Shown here: positions 17,651 through 26,949 of the stretch, piece after piece | Position numbering within the stretch: the stretch's first letter is position 1 | Layout: every line of letters starts with the position of its first letter | NCBI GenBank assembly: GCA_002483445.1 | Contig: DLHY01000066.1 | Coordinates: 33,262 to 97,261 of the forward strand | From: Blastocatellia bacterium UBA7656 | GTDB lineage: Bacteria > Acidobacteriota > Blastocatellia > UBA7656 | Length of the DNA stretch: 64,000 nt | Direction: 5' to 3' | The notes under the pieces: generated by a model | Database searches by the model: none | Told to the model about the DNA's origin: nothing | Seen by the model: the letters and a program-made list of their open reading frames with translations, nothing else | Program-made: the position numbers and the translations under genes

Positions 17651-18925
17651 ATGGCATTCGTTGATGACGCCAAACGCATTCATGAAGATAATCCATTCGA
17701 ATCGATGATGGAGAGATTCGACGAGGCAGCGCGGCTCCTGAATCTCGACCCGAACATCTACACCATACTCCGCTGGCCCAACAGAGAAATCACCGTCTAC
17801 GTCCCCGTGATGATGGACGATGGCAACTATCAGGTGTTCACAGGATACAGAGTGCAGCACAACTCGGCTCGCGGTCCTGCCAAGGGAGGCATACGTTATT
17901 CGCCTGATGTGACGTTGGACGAAGTGCGCGCTTTGGCGTCGTGGATGACCTGGAAATGCGCCGTCGTCAACATCCCGTTCGGAGGGGCCAAGGGCGGAAT
18001 CATCTGCGACCCGCGCCAGATGAGTCTGGGCGAGCTTGAGAGGATGACCCGCCGCTACACCGCCGAACTGTTGGACCTGATCGGGCCTGAACGCGATGTG
18101 CCTGCGCCGGATATGAACACCAACGAGCAGGTGATGGCCTGGATCATGGACACCTACTCCATGCACGCGCGCCACACCGTCACAGCCGTAGTCACGGGCA
18201 AACCTATCGAGATAGGCGGCTCTCGCGGTCGGAAAGAGGCGACGGGGCGAGGGCTGCTCTTCGTGTGCAACGAAGCGTGCAAGAAATTCAACTTCAACAT
18301 AGAAGAGACTCGCGTGGTCATTCAGGGAGCAGGCAACGTAGGGGGGACTGCCGCGATGCTGATGCACAAGGAAGGCTATAAGGTCGTCGGGCTGGCCGAT
18401 ATCACAGGATCGGTCTACAACGCTTCGGGACTCGATGTCGAGGGCCTGCTGGCGTACCTCAAAGAGTACAAGACGCTTGAAGATTACGCTGAAGCCGATC
18501 ATGTGACGACCGCCCAACTGCTTGAGTCGGAGTGCGAGATACTGCTGCCTGCGGCGACCGAGAATCAAATAACGAGCCTCAACGCCGACCGCATCCGTTG
18601 TCGCATCCTGGCCGAGGGCGCAAACGGCCCGACGACGGCGGAAGCTGACGACATACTGCGCGACAAAAATGTCTTCGTCATCCCCGACATTCTGGCAAAC
18701 GCGGGAGGCGTGACTGTCAGCTACTTCGAGTGGGTGCAGGATCGCATGGGATTCTTCTGGAACGAGCAGACCGTCAACGCCCGCCTGCACGAGATAATGG
18801 TTTCGAGTTTCAACGACGTTGTGAATATGGCGGAAAAGTACAACGTCGATACGCGGCAGGCGGCTTACATGCTGGCCATAGACCGCGTGGCCTACGACAC
18901 GAGGCTTCGCGGAATATACGCCTAG
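17651..18925 (+). CDS. Glu/Leu/Phe/Val dehydrogenase, probable glutamate dehydrogenase
   Basis: A 424-residue amino-acid dehydrogenase linking 2-oxoglutarate/ammonia and glutamate. The substrate domain shows GPAKGGIRY and the catalytic-Lys segment PFGGAKGGI; the dinucleotide-binding domain has GAGNVGG near residue 235. Length and motifs fit NAD(P)-dependent GdhA of the short hexameric type. GGGAGGAAG lies seven bases before the ATG; an in-frame start upstream at 17534 has no ribosome-binding site. Transcribed divergently from the eIF2B-like gene. Confidence 0.9.
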   Translation: MAFVDDAKRIHEDNPFESMMERFDEAARLLNLDPNIYTILRWPNREITVYVPVMMDDGNYQVFTGYRVQHNSARGPAKGGIRYSPDVTLDEVRALASWMTWKCAVVNIPFGGAKGGIICDPRQMSLGELERMTRRYTAELLDLIGPERDVPAPDMNTNEQVMAWIMDTYSMHARHTVTAVVTGKPIEIGGSRGRKEATGRGLLFVCNEACKKFNFNIEETRVVIQGAGNVGGTAAMLMHKEGYKVVGLADITGSVYNASGLDVEGLLAYLKEYKTLEDYAEADHVTTAQLLESECEILLPAATENQITSLNADRIRCRILAEGANGPTTAEADDILRDKNVFVIPDILANAGGVTVSYFEWVQDRMGFFWNEQTVNARLHEIMVSSFNDVVNMAEKYNVDTRQAAYMLAIDRVAYDTRLRGIYA

Positions 18926-19234
18926 CGGTAATTCGGCAAATTGCGATTTTATGTAAATTCATCGAGCGCGGGCGGATAGGCCCATTTTTATGTTGACCCG
19001 AAAGCTATGGGTAGTATATAGATATACCGTCATAGAGCCTTGTAACAGGGGTCATTCAAGCAATTTTATGAGCCTGGCAGGAAAGGCTTCGAGCTCGATG
19101 CTCACTTTGGAATTTCATCCCACTCGCCTGTACTTCAAAGAGGGGGAATCAAACAGTTACCTCTAGCAGTCTCAGAGGCGAACCAACAACAAGATGAGTT
19201 GCACTGCGTGGATGAATAAATCAGGAGGCTAGAC
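18926..19234. other. Intergenic region with promoter of the outer-membrane protein
   Basis: 309 bases without a gene. Apart from the promoter-like element at 18993-19020 nothing recognisable is seen; no clear terminator follows the dehydrogenase gene. The implied 5' leader of the next gene is about 200 bases. Confidence 0.5.
18993..19020 (+). promoter_or_regulatory. Sigma70-like promoter
   Basis: TTGACC at 18993-18998 and TATATA at 19015-19020 with a 16-base spacer. It points toward the outer-membrane protein gene at 19235. Inferred from consensus only. Confidence 0.45.
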
Positions 19235-21649
19235 ATGAAAGCGGCTAAAAGACTGAGCGCGCTCGCTCTGGTGTTTTTCTTTTCCTGCGGGGTCGTTTGG
19301 GCGCAGGACGGGAACAACGGCAGCCTGGCTGAGCGACAAAAAGCGCCGACCGTGCTTGGCGGCACAGGACTCTTCAATACCTTTTCGACTCGCACTCTTT
19401 GCAAAGGCGAGTTCAACTTCGCTCTATTCTGGAACAATTTTGATCGCGATCCGGGTGATCTCGATATCAATCAGGTTCCATTCAATTTCACGATAGGTTT
19501 GACCAATCGATGGGAGTTGTGGGTCAACTGGGTGACCTGGCAGCAGACCACTTCACGAAATCCGTTCCTTCTGAGCGGCTATCAATACAACGCGGGGCGT
19601 CTGTTCGGCAGCCCATTCACATTGTATGGCCCTCCGATCGGCGGCCAGGATCAATCAGCCGCTTTCTTTCCTGGTGGCGGATCGATATTCGGCGGAATAC
19701 TTCCCGCGCTCGGACGCTTCGGCACTCCCATCGGTCTTCCGACGAGCGTCTTCTCTCCCGGCGGGCCTAACGGTCGTCAGGTGAGCGGTCTCGGCCCTCT
19801 CATCATGACCGACCTTCCCTCTTACTATAATGATCTGCCGTTCTTCGGCGAGACCGAATTCATCGGATTCGACAATCTTGGTCGCCCGGTCTTCGGCCCG
19901 CGCCAGTCCTCGAACGGTTCGGGCGATATCACCATCGGCACGAAGGTCAATCTCATCGATCCGAACAAAAACTGGTTCAGTCTGGCCGTGGGCGGATACC
20001 TCAAAATTCCCATCTCGGACAGCGACCATGCGCGAGCGCGCGGACGCACGAGCGGAGAAGTAGAGTACGGCCCTGTCATTATGTTCGGCCAGGAGACGGC
20101 AGGCAAGAGGCTTCGTTTCTACGAAAACATCTCTTACATTCACACCAACGATCCGCATAGAAACGATGTCAAGATCCTCGACCTTCGCGACAAGTTCATC
20201 TTCAGCGGCGGCGTTTCGGCTGCCGTCAACGAACACATAGAACTCATCGCCGAGCTTGTGCATACGCGATTCATCGGCGGAGGCACTCCGAACTTACTTA
20301 ACCACAACCCGACCGATCTCAATTTGGGCGCGCGCTTCTTCTTCAAAAACGGTGCCATTTCGTTCGGCGGCGCGTATCGCATTCTTCTAAACAACGCAGA
20401 CGATGTGACCCTCCCCGTGTTCAGAGCAAAGATAACTTTCGTCGAGCCGTTCTTCGTCATCAACCCGTTCTTCGAAACGGTGCCAAGAACCTTCGAAGCA
20501 GGCGACCCGCACGGCTTCGTCGGATTCTTCTCAATCGGAACCCGCAAGCCCTGTCCGCCACCTCCGGTTCCGACCTGTGTGCTTTCGGCCTCAGCCGGTA
20601 CGGTCAATCGCGGCGAGCGCATGACGCTCTCAAGCCGCCCGACCACACCGGGCTACTCGGATGACAAGGTGACTTATGAGTATCGCTGGGAAGTCCGCGA
20701 CGCTCAGGGTCGGCCTGTGACCGTAAGCGGCAGCGGCGCATCGGTCGAAGTTGCGACCTCGCAGCTTGCCTGCGGAGTCTACTCTGTGACGACAACGGTC
20801 ACGGCTTCGGTTTCTGCCGTAGATTGTCCGAGCGATTGCGTGACGACAGGGCAGACCTCCTGCACGACGAGGTTCGAGATAACCGAGCCGCCTTGCCCGA
20901 CCGTCAGTTGCGACATCAGCGCAAGCTCTTCATCAGTCAATGAAGGCGACCGCGTAACGTTCCGCGTAGCAGGCAGCGGCGACGGTCTCTCCTACACCTG
21001 GTCAGCTTCGGGCGGAACGCTCTCTTCGACGAGCGGCAGCGAAGTCACGCTTGACACCACAGGATTCGGCACCGGCACGATCACCGTTTCGGTCAACGTC
21101 GCCACAAGCCGCACCCGTTGCGATCAACCGTGTCCCGGCGGAAGCTGCTCGACTTCAGTGACGGTGAGCAGGATACCACCGCCTGACATAGTCAATCCGG
21201 TCTCGCCCTGCGGCCCGATCTTCTTCCCGTTCAACGGAGCGAGGATCAACAACGAACACAAGGCGTGTCTGGATGAAGTGGCGCTCCGGTTGCAGCAAGA
21301 CCCGCGCGCTCAGGTCGTAGTCGATGGTCACCGCGATTCTTCCGAAAGAGTCGGCATCTCGCTGACCCGCGCAAACAATGCGCGCGATTATCTGGTCAAC
21401 GAGAAGGGCATCGATTCGGCCCGCATCACGGTGCGCAACTTCAGCGACACCTGCCCGCACGAAGCAGGCGATCCGAACCTCAACCGCAGAGTCGAGTTCT
21501 GGCTCGTTCCCGAACGCGCAACCATTCAGGGCATCGATGCCTTTAAGAAGTGCGCTGCCGGGGCAACGCCTCGACTCGTCACCGATGAGCAACCTGCGCA
21601 GGCGGACGACAAGAGACGTCCTACTCGCCGCCCGCGCCGTCGCCGTTAA
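19235..21649 (+). CDS. Outer-membrane beta-barrel protein with Ig-like modules and OmpA domain
   Basis: An 804-residue envelope protein. A signal peptide (cleavage after VVWA, about residue 23) is followed by a beta-barrel-like region to about residue 440, two cysteine-rich Ig/PKD-like modules starting PTCVLSASAG and PTVSCDISAS, and a C-terminal OmpA peptidoglycan-binding domain with HRDSSE and NLNRRVEFW (about 670-775). The tail is strongly basic (RRPTRRPRRRR). It probably anchors the outer membrane to the wall. AGGAGG lies before the ATG and a strong terminator follows. Ligand or channel function cannot be read. Confidence 0.82.
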   Translation: MKAAKRLSALALVFFFSCGVVWAQDGNNGSLAERQKAPTVLGGTGLFNTFSTRTLCKGEFNFALFWNNFDRDPGDLDINQVPFNFTIGLTNRWELWVNWVTWQQTTSRNPFLLSGYQYNAGRLFGSPFTLYGPPIGGQDQSAAFFPGGGSIFGGILPALGRFGTPIGLPTSVFSPGGPNGRQVSGLGPLIMTDLPSYYNDLPFFGETEFIGFDNLGRPVFGPRQSSNGSGDITIGTKVNLIDPNKNWFSLAVGGYLKIPISDSDHARARGRTSGEVEYGPVIMFGQETAGKRLRFYENISYIHTNDPHRNDVKILDLRDKFIFSGGVSAAVNEHIELIAELVHTRFIGGGTPNLLNHNPTDLNLGARFFFKNGAISFGGAYRILLNNADDVTLPVFRAKITFVEPFFVINPFFETVPRTFEAGDPHGFVGFFSIGTRKPCPPPPVPTCVLSASAGTVNRGERMTLSSRPTTPGYSDDKVTYEYRWEVRDAQGRPVTVSGSGASVEVATSQLACGVYSVTTTVTASVSAVDCPSDCVTTGQTSCTTRFEITEPPCPTVSCDISASSSSVNEGDRVTFRVAGSGDGLSYTWSASGGTLSSTSGSEVTLDTTGFGTGTITVSVNVATSRTRCDQPCPGGSCSTSVTVSRIPPPDIVNPVSPCGPIFFPFNGARINNEHKACLDEVALRLQQDPRAQVVVDGHRDSSERVGISLTRANNARDYLVNEKGIDSARITVRNFSDTCPHEAGDPNLNRRVEFWLVPERATIQGIDAFKKCAAGATPRLVTDEQPAQADDKRRPTRRPRRRR

Positions 21650-21664
21650 ACGAAGCATCAACCA

Positions 21665-21706
21665 TAAAAAAGTAAGGGAGCCTCGCGGCTCCCTTACTTT
21701 TTTACA
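21665..21706 (+). terminator. Rho-independent terminator
   Basis: GTAAGGGAGCC and GGCTCCCTTAC form a perfect 11-bp stem with a four-base TCGC loop, flanked by A-run and T-run. It can therefore act in both directions, between the outer-membrane gene and the convergent aminotransferase gene. Confidence 0.95.
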
Positions 21707-21724
21707 CGGCCCGACTTCACTTCA

Positions 21725-22897
21725 TCATTTCACAAACGATTTCAACTTCTGCAACCTTTCTTCGGCAGCCGAAAGCGTCTCATCCCGTTTGCAGAAAGTG
21801 AATCGCACCTGAGAGCGGCCCAGTTCAGGCTCATGATAAAAACTGCTGCCCGGTACGACTGCCACGCCGACATCCTTCACTAAGAATTTTGCAAACTCCA
21901 CGTCGTCCGTATAGCCGAACGCGCTTATGTCGGTCATTATGTAGTAAGCCCCGTCAGGATCGAAGCAGCCGAAGCCCACATCTTTCAACACTGCAAGCAA
22001 TCGCTGGCGTCGCGCGGTGTAATCAGATCGAAGCTTGTCGTAGTAGGAGCGCGGCAATCTCAAAGCCTTCGCGCCTGCTTCCTGCAATGGCGCGGCTGCC
22101 CCAACGGTCAGGAAGTCGTGCACCTTGCGGATGGCCTGTGTTATCTCGGGCGGCGCGATTGTGTAGCCGACTCGCCAGCCTGTAACGCTGTAAGTCTTCG
22201 ACAATCCGTTGATCGTTATCGTTCGGTCGCGCATCCCGTCGAGCGTAGCTATGGCGATGTGACGGTGATCGTTGAAAAGAATATGCTCGTATATCTCGTC
22301 CGTTATGGCTATGGCGTTCCACTTGTGACAGAGACTGGCGATCACCTCAAGCTCTTCGCGGTTGAAGACTTTGCCCGTGGGGTTGTTCGGGGTGTTGATG
22401 ATTATCGCTTTGGTGTTGTCGTTGAACGCCGCCGAAAGCTCGTCAGGGTCGAAAGACCAGTCGGGCGCGCGCAGAGTCACATATCGCGGCATTGCGCCTG
22501 AAAGAATCGCGTCAGGCCCATAGTTTTCATAGAAAGGCTCGAACACTATAACCTCATCGCCGGGATTGACTATCGCCATCAGCGCGGCGATCATCGCTTC
22601 CGTAGAGCCGCACGTCACGGTTATCTCGCGCTCCGTGTCTACTTCCAGTCCGAGATACCACGAAGTTTTTTCAGCAATCGCGTCGCGAAAACTCTTTGCG
22701 CCCCACGTTATCGCGTACTGATTGATGTCAGCCATTATCGCGTCGCAGGCCGCGAGCTTTATCTCTTCAGGCGCGGAAAAATCCGGGAAGCCCTGCGAGA
22801 GATTTATCGCTTTGTAGAGTTGCGCCTGACGGGTCATCTCGCGGATGACTGATTCGGTGAACTGCTCTGCTTTGCTCGATATGATCCGTTTAGTCAT
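21725..22897 (-). CDS. PLP-dependent aminotransferase class I/II
   Basis: A 390-residue fold-type I aminotransferase. Motifs: NLSQGFPDF near the N-terminus, INTPNNPTG (substrate/PLP), TDEIYEH, and GLSKTYSVTGWRVGY with the PLP-binding Lys near residue 236. The pattern is closest to the methionine/kynurenine/aromatic aminotransferase branch (YbdL or KAT-like); exact substrate unassigned. ATG start at 22897; convergent with the outer-membrane gene and separated from it by the shared terminator. Confidence 0.88.
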   Translation of the reverse strand: MTKRIISSKAEQFTESVIREMTRQAQLYKAINLSQGFPDFSAPEEIKLAACDAIMADINQYAITWGAKSFRDAIAEKTSWYLGLEVDTEREITVTCGSTEAMIAALMAIVNPGDEVIVFEPFYENYGPDAILSGAMPRYVTLRAPDWSFDPDELSAAFNDNTKAIIINTPNNPTGKVFNREELEVIASLCHKWNAIAITDEIYEHILFNDHRHIAIATLDGMRDRTITINGLSKTYSVTGWRVGYTIAPPEITQAIRKVHDFLTVGAAAPLQEAGAKALRLPRSYYDKLRSDYTARRQRLLAVLKDVGFGCFDPDGAYYIMTDISAFGYTDDVEFAKFLVKDVGVAVVPGSSFYHEPELGRSQVRFTFCKRDETLSAAEERLQKLKSFVK

Positions 22898-23290
22898 AGA
22901 ATCGGTGTCTCATCTCCTCTTCCGTGATATCGCGCGCGTAGTCGAATTTCAGAATCACCCGGTTGGGGAATTCAACTCGATGCGTCGCAGGAGAATACTA
23001 CCATCCGGCAGGCTGTCCGACATGTGTGGAGCAGCGAAAAGCTCGGAAGCCGATTGATGGCTACACCATTTCAGAAGCGGCCCTTACCTTTTCGGCTTCC
23101 CGCTCTCCGCCTGGTTCGAGCAAGCATATAGAGGACCATCGCAGCGTCTCGCCAAATCGTTGATTATCGAGGGGCGGCGACTGCTGATCCGGCGTCCCAT
23201 CTCTGTGGCCTTTGGATTGCAGTAGCTCAGAGCGAAAGAGCAATCGCTCTTCGCATCCGTCAGGCTTCGAAGGTACAGGAGGAAATCGTC
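22898..23290. other. Intergenic region, no recognisable gene
   Basis: 393 bases. A small hairpin (AGAGCG...CGCTCT) lies near 23230-23255, upstream of the small gene at 23291. No convincing coding frame or RNA family seen. Confidence 0.4.
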
Positions 23291-23485
23291 ATGGTATATG
23301 AGAAAGAAAAAGCTGAGGTGATAGAACTCAAATGCATCAAGTCTTCAAATCCAGTTTCTGTTTTTGTCGAAGTGGTGTGGTGTGGAGACAAGCGACTGGC
23401 GATCAAGCCAGCCAGCTATGTGCCGATGTGCGAGGTTGAAGGAACCTGCGCCCAACCGCATTCAACCGCCGACTGGCTCCTGTAA
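23291..23485 (+). CDS. Small hypothetical protein, 64 residues
   Basis: A short soluble protein beginning MVYEKEKAEVIELKCIKSS, with four Cys but no regular CxxC site. A very good ribosome-binding site (AGGAGG, seven to eight bases before the ATG) supports translation. No family recognised and no operon partner. Confidence 0.5.
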   Translation: MVYEKEKAEVIELKCIKSSNPVSVFVEVVWCGDKRLAIKPASYVPMCEVEGTCAQPHSTADWLL

Positions 23486-23620
23486 ATTTGCGAATCGGTC
23501 TATATCCGAACAAGGATGCCGCAGTTCTCTCCCGTGCCTTTGCTCATCCATGTGGTTAATGTCCTGACGGCCTGTCGGTAGAAAATCCATCGAGATTGAA
23601 AGACATCTAAGGTTGGCGGG

Positions 23621-24568
23621 CTATCTTTTATCGATCTCCTGCTTCAACTGCTCGATTATAGAATCGACCGCCGAAGCATACTGCCCTTCGGGGTCGAGGC
23701 GAAGATAGTTGCGATAGGCTTCGATGGCTTCTTTTTTCCGATTGGCTTTTTCAAGTATCTCGCCAAGCTGATAGTAAAGCACTGGCTCGGTCTCCATGTC
23801 CTGAGCGATGCCGATTCTATACTCTCTCACGATTTCATCCACAAGGCGCGGATCATCGTCTGATTCGGATAATTCATTGAGCGCGATGGCAAGCCCTATG
23901 TGCGCTTCGAAGGAATTGCCTCGCGCAATTCGAAGGGCTTTTCGGTATTCGGCAATCGCTTCTTCTACGAGTCCCTGGCTGCGTCGCATGTTGGCGAGAA
24001 CCGTTTGCGCTTCCGCGTAAGGCGTTCTCTCTTTCAACGCCGTCTGTATCTGCTTTTCGGCTTCCTGAAAATTCTGAAGCGTGATGAGGCTTCGCGCCAT
24101 TCCGACTCTCGCTTCCGGGAACGGCTTCCGCAACGAGATCGCCTTGCGATACTCTTCAACCGCCTCTTCATTTTTCGCGGAGTCTCGAAGCTGATCGCCT
24201 TTTTGATAATGAAGCTCGGATTGATCGGAAGTCGGCTTTTGAGCGACTTTCAATTCGCGCTTCGAACGAGCGACCACGACGACCGCGCCCTTCCAGTCAG
24301 TGAAACCAACGGTTCTGACTCTCAAAGGGTACGCGCCCGCTTTGACGCGCGGAAGATCGAGCGCGCCTGTTTCATCTGTCACGCCATGTCGAACATTGTT
24401 TATGAAAACGACTGAGCCGGGATTGCCTGTGATGATTCTCAAAGCCCCTGTCGCGTTCGACGCTCTTTGCGCCCTTGCTACGACAGCGAGCAAACAAACG
24501 ATCACGAGCGCGATGATTTTCAGATGAGTCGTTTCAGTTCCTCTCACGGTATCTTCTCCGCGCATCAT
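23621..24568 (-). CDS. Secreted TPR-repeat protein with PEGA-like domain
   Basis: 315 residues. A signal peptide (hydrophobic IIALVIVCLLAVVARA) precedes a small PEGA-like beta domain (about 40-105: GSVVFINNVRHGVTDETGAL, then YPLRVRTVGF), then about five TPR motifs to the C-terminus. Likely a periplasmic protein-interaction module. Its ATG overlaps the stop of the upstream lytic transglycosylase gene (ATGA), so the two are coupled and probably act together in cell-wall turnover. A GTG seven codons in, with GGAG before it, is an alternative start. Confidence 0.78.
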   Translation of the reverse strand: MMRGEDTVRGTETTHLKIIALVIVCLLAVVARAQRASNATGALRIITGNPGSVVFINNVRHGVTDETGALDLPRVKAGAYPLRVRTVGFTDWKGAVVVVARSKRELKVAQKPTSDQSELHYQKGDQLRDSAKNEEAVEEYRKAISLRKPFPEARVGMARSLITLQNFQEAEKQIQTALKERTPYAEAQTVLANMRRSQGLVEEAIAEYRKALRIARGNSFEAHIGLAIALNELSESDDDPRLVDEIVREYRIGIAQDMETEPVLYYQLGEILEKANRKKEAIEAYRNYLRLDPEGQYASAVDSIIEQLKQEIDKR

Positions 24569-26811
24569 TCTTTATAAAGCCTTCTGTAATTCGCCGCGTA
24601 CCGCAGCACGCCCTGAACGTAGCCGCGCGTTTCAGTGAATGGAATCGTCTCGATCCAGTCTTCTATGTCCAGCCCTCCGCGCTCTGCTATCCACTGTCTG
24701 GCTCTTCCCGGTCCGGCGTTGTAACCGGCTGCGGCGTACTCGATCCTTCCGAACTGACCGAGCATCTGCGCCAGATAATTCATCCCCAGCTTGATATTGA
24801 GATCGGGATTGAGGAGATCGGAAGCCGCAATATCGCCAACGCCCTGACGACGCGCAATCGGTCGCCCGGTGCCAAGCATCACCTGCATCAATCCGCGAGC
24901 GCCCACGCGCGACACGGCGTTCGGATTGAAGACGCTCTCCTGACGAATCAGCCCTGCAACAGTGTAAGGATCGATTCCGTATTTTTTGGCTTCCTGCTTG
25001 ATCGTCTCCCAGTTCGTCAGCGGAAAGAAAATCTCCCACGCCTCGCGCGGCACATCTTCTTCTTTGTAGGAATAGATGTCCGGGTAGCCGCGACGCAAAA
25101 CCAAAGTCGCCTGAAACGGATCGCCGCGACGCGAATAATGCTGCGCTATCAGAAGATTGATCTTGGGAGAATTGGGCGCGGCGGTGAGCGCGCTGTTGAA
25201 TTCGCGCATAGCGAAATCTCCGAGGCCGATCACCTCGAAATCGGCTGCACGAGCCAGTTTCGCGGATTCAGAGCCGTTGGCCGTCTCCTGAATTTTTTCG
25301 ACGTGAAGCGCGTTGTCGCGAATGCGCTCAAGATCGGAACCCGGCGTGAAAGCTTCAGGTTTCACGCCGGGATTCGCTGCGCGAAGCCTGTTTGCGCGAA
25401 GACCGGCGAGGTAGCCGTGATAGCCGTAAGGATATCGCTCGCTCGCCACCTGATACAAAGCCAGAGCGCGCGGCTTATTGCCGAGCAACTCTTCAGACTT
25501 CCCCGCCCAGAATGCCGCTTCGCCTACGTACTTCGTGTCCGGGTATCGATAATTCAAAAGATGTTGTTGGAGTATTCGCGCGCACTCAGCATAGTTCTTC
25601 GATTTGTAAGCCTGCCATCCAAGTTGATAGGAAGCTTCCGCCGCATAAGCGATCCTGGGGTAAGCCGCGACCAACTGCCGGTAGCGAACAGATGCTTCGC
25701 CTGTTCGATTCTGCTTGTTCAAATAAGTCGCCAGATTGTAGAGCGCATCCTGAGCGCGTCGACTCTTTGGATACGTCTGAAGCAGGCGATCAACTATGAC
25801 GGAAGATTCCGCCGCGCGACTGGACAATCTCAACGCTTCAGCCTGATTGAACAAAGCTTCAGTGTGGAAGTCCGCGTTGCGGCTGCCGACTTTGCTCAGT
25901 GGGAGGACGGCCTGCGCCGGTTGTCTGGCGCCAAGCAGGCTCACGCCGCGACGGAGTTGAACCTCATCCATTCGCTCGACATCGGGAAAAGCGGCGAGAA
26001 GATTGTCGAAAGCTGCGGCGGCTTCTGCGTACTGCTTTGCTTCAAACAGCGCGTCGGCGCGCGAGCGCAGTTCGTCAAAAGAAGCGGGATTATCTTTCAA
26101 GGCTGCGCCGAGCGCGGTGAGTCTTTCTTCGGCCTTCACGCTCGCCCCGGTCGCGGGCAGTTCGTAATAAATGCGCCGATAAAGTTTTGTGGCCTCTTCA
26201 TTGCGCCCCATGCTCTCATAAGCCTGCGCGGTGATAAAAAGCGCATCCGAATCGTTCGTCTCTGCCATCGGTGACAGGTCTTTGATGGCAGGCAGAGGGT
26301 CGCCCACCGAGACAGCCGCTTCTGCGGCGCGCAATCGCGCTTCGCGCGCTTTGAGAGAATCCGCGTGCTTCGAATAAAGGTCGGTGTAATCGCGCCGCGC
26401 ATTGCTCTTCGCATTCAGAGCCATTTCGCTTTCGGCGCGATAAAAGAGCGCGTAATCGCCAAGCGAGCAATCAGCATTTATGCGATTCGGATCGAGCGCA
26501 TCGATGGCAGCCTGATGATTCTGCGAGAGAGCATAGAGGTAGCCGCGCAGAAATCTGGCAAGCGCGGCGGCTCGCGTTCCTTTGTGTCTCGATTCTATTT
26601 GCGAAAGCGATTCAGCCGAAGGTCTCCCTGCCGAGTTTGCGACCAGCGCGCGAAGCTCTTCGATAGCGCGTTCGTTGCCGCCCTGCGCGCGCTGGCATGA
26701 AGCGGTCAGCGGAACCATCATGGAAAACAAAAGCATCAGCGGCAATGCCATTGAAACTGCGCGATGACGACGAATGGCAGAACGAGTGAAAGTAGAAAAC
26801 CGATAAAACAT
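24565..26811 (-). CDS. Slt70-like soluble lytic transglycosylase
   Basis: A periplasmic murein-cleaving enzyme of about 748 residues. A signal peptide ends near LTASCQ (a weak lipobox is possible), a long TPR/superhelical region (about 40-590) follows, and the C-terminal SLT domain carries IRQESVFNP with the catalytic Glu, SRVGARGLMQVM, and AAAGYNAGPGRA. The ATG at 26811 is chosen because AGGGAG lies just before it; an in-frame TTG nine codons upstream has none. Upstream partner of the TPR/PEGA gene. Confidence 0.88.
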   Translation of the reverse strand: MFYRFSTFTRSAIRRHRAVSMALPLMLLFSMMVPLTASCQRAQGGNERAIEELRALVANSAGRPSAESLSQIESRHKGTRAAALARFLRGYLYALSQNHQAAIDALDPNRINADCSLGDYALFYRAESEMALNAKSNARRDYTDLYSKHADSLKAREARLRAAEAAVSVGDPLPAIKDLSPMAETNDSDALFITAQAYESMGRNEEATKLYRRIYYELPATGASVKAEERLTALGAALKDNPASFDELRSRADALFEAKQYAEAAAAFDNLLAAFPDVERMDEVQLRRGVSLLGARQPAQAVLPLSKVGSRNADFHTEALFNQAEALRLSSRAAESSVIVDRLLQTYPKSRRAQDALYNLATYLNKQNRTGEASVRYRQLVAAYPRIAYAAEASYQLGWQAYKSKNYAECARILQQHLLNYRYPDTKYVGEAAFWAGKSEELLGNKPRALALYQVASERYPYGYHGYLAGLRANRLRAANPGVKPEAFTPGSDLERIRDNALHVEKIQETANGSESAKLARAADFEVIGLGDFAMREFNSALTAAPNSPKINLLIAQHYSRRGDPFQATLVLRRGYPDIYSYKEEDVPREAWEIFFPLTNWETIKQEAKKYGIDPYTVAGLIRQESVFNPNAVSRVGARGLMQVMLGTGRPIARRQGVGDIAASDLLNPDLNIKLGMNYLAQMLGQFGRIEYAAAGYNAGPGRARQWIAERGGLDIEDWIETIPFTETRGYVQGVLRYAANYRRLYKE

Positions 26812-26884
26812 GGGACGCTCCCTGTTGCTGGCGATCAAGTGGGGCTAATCGATTATCGTTCACCGAGTCCGCCTGCGGCAAGAA

Positions 26885-26920
26885 AAAACAAATGCCGGTC
26901 AGCGTTGACCGGCATTTTCA
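26885..26920 (-). terminator. Rho-independent terminator
   Basis: AATGCCGGTC and GACCGGCATT (26891-26900 and 26907-26916) form a 10-bp stem with a six-base loop. On the minus strand it is followed by TTGTTTTTT, so it ends the transcript of the coiled-coil/GAF gene above. Confidence 0.9.
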
Positions 26921-26949
26921 TAATGGATGATTCCGATTGCGCGGTATTA

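Noticed and set aside
17648..18790. Minus-strand open frame of about 380 codons across the glutamate dehydrogenase gene
   Set aside because: Shadow of a GC-rich gene; the plus strand has all dehydrogenase motifs and a ribosome-binding site.
25138..26274. Plus-strand open frame of about 378 codons within the lytic transglycosylase gene
   Set aside because: Antisense to the TPR region of the transglycosylase; no start signals and no recognisable fold.
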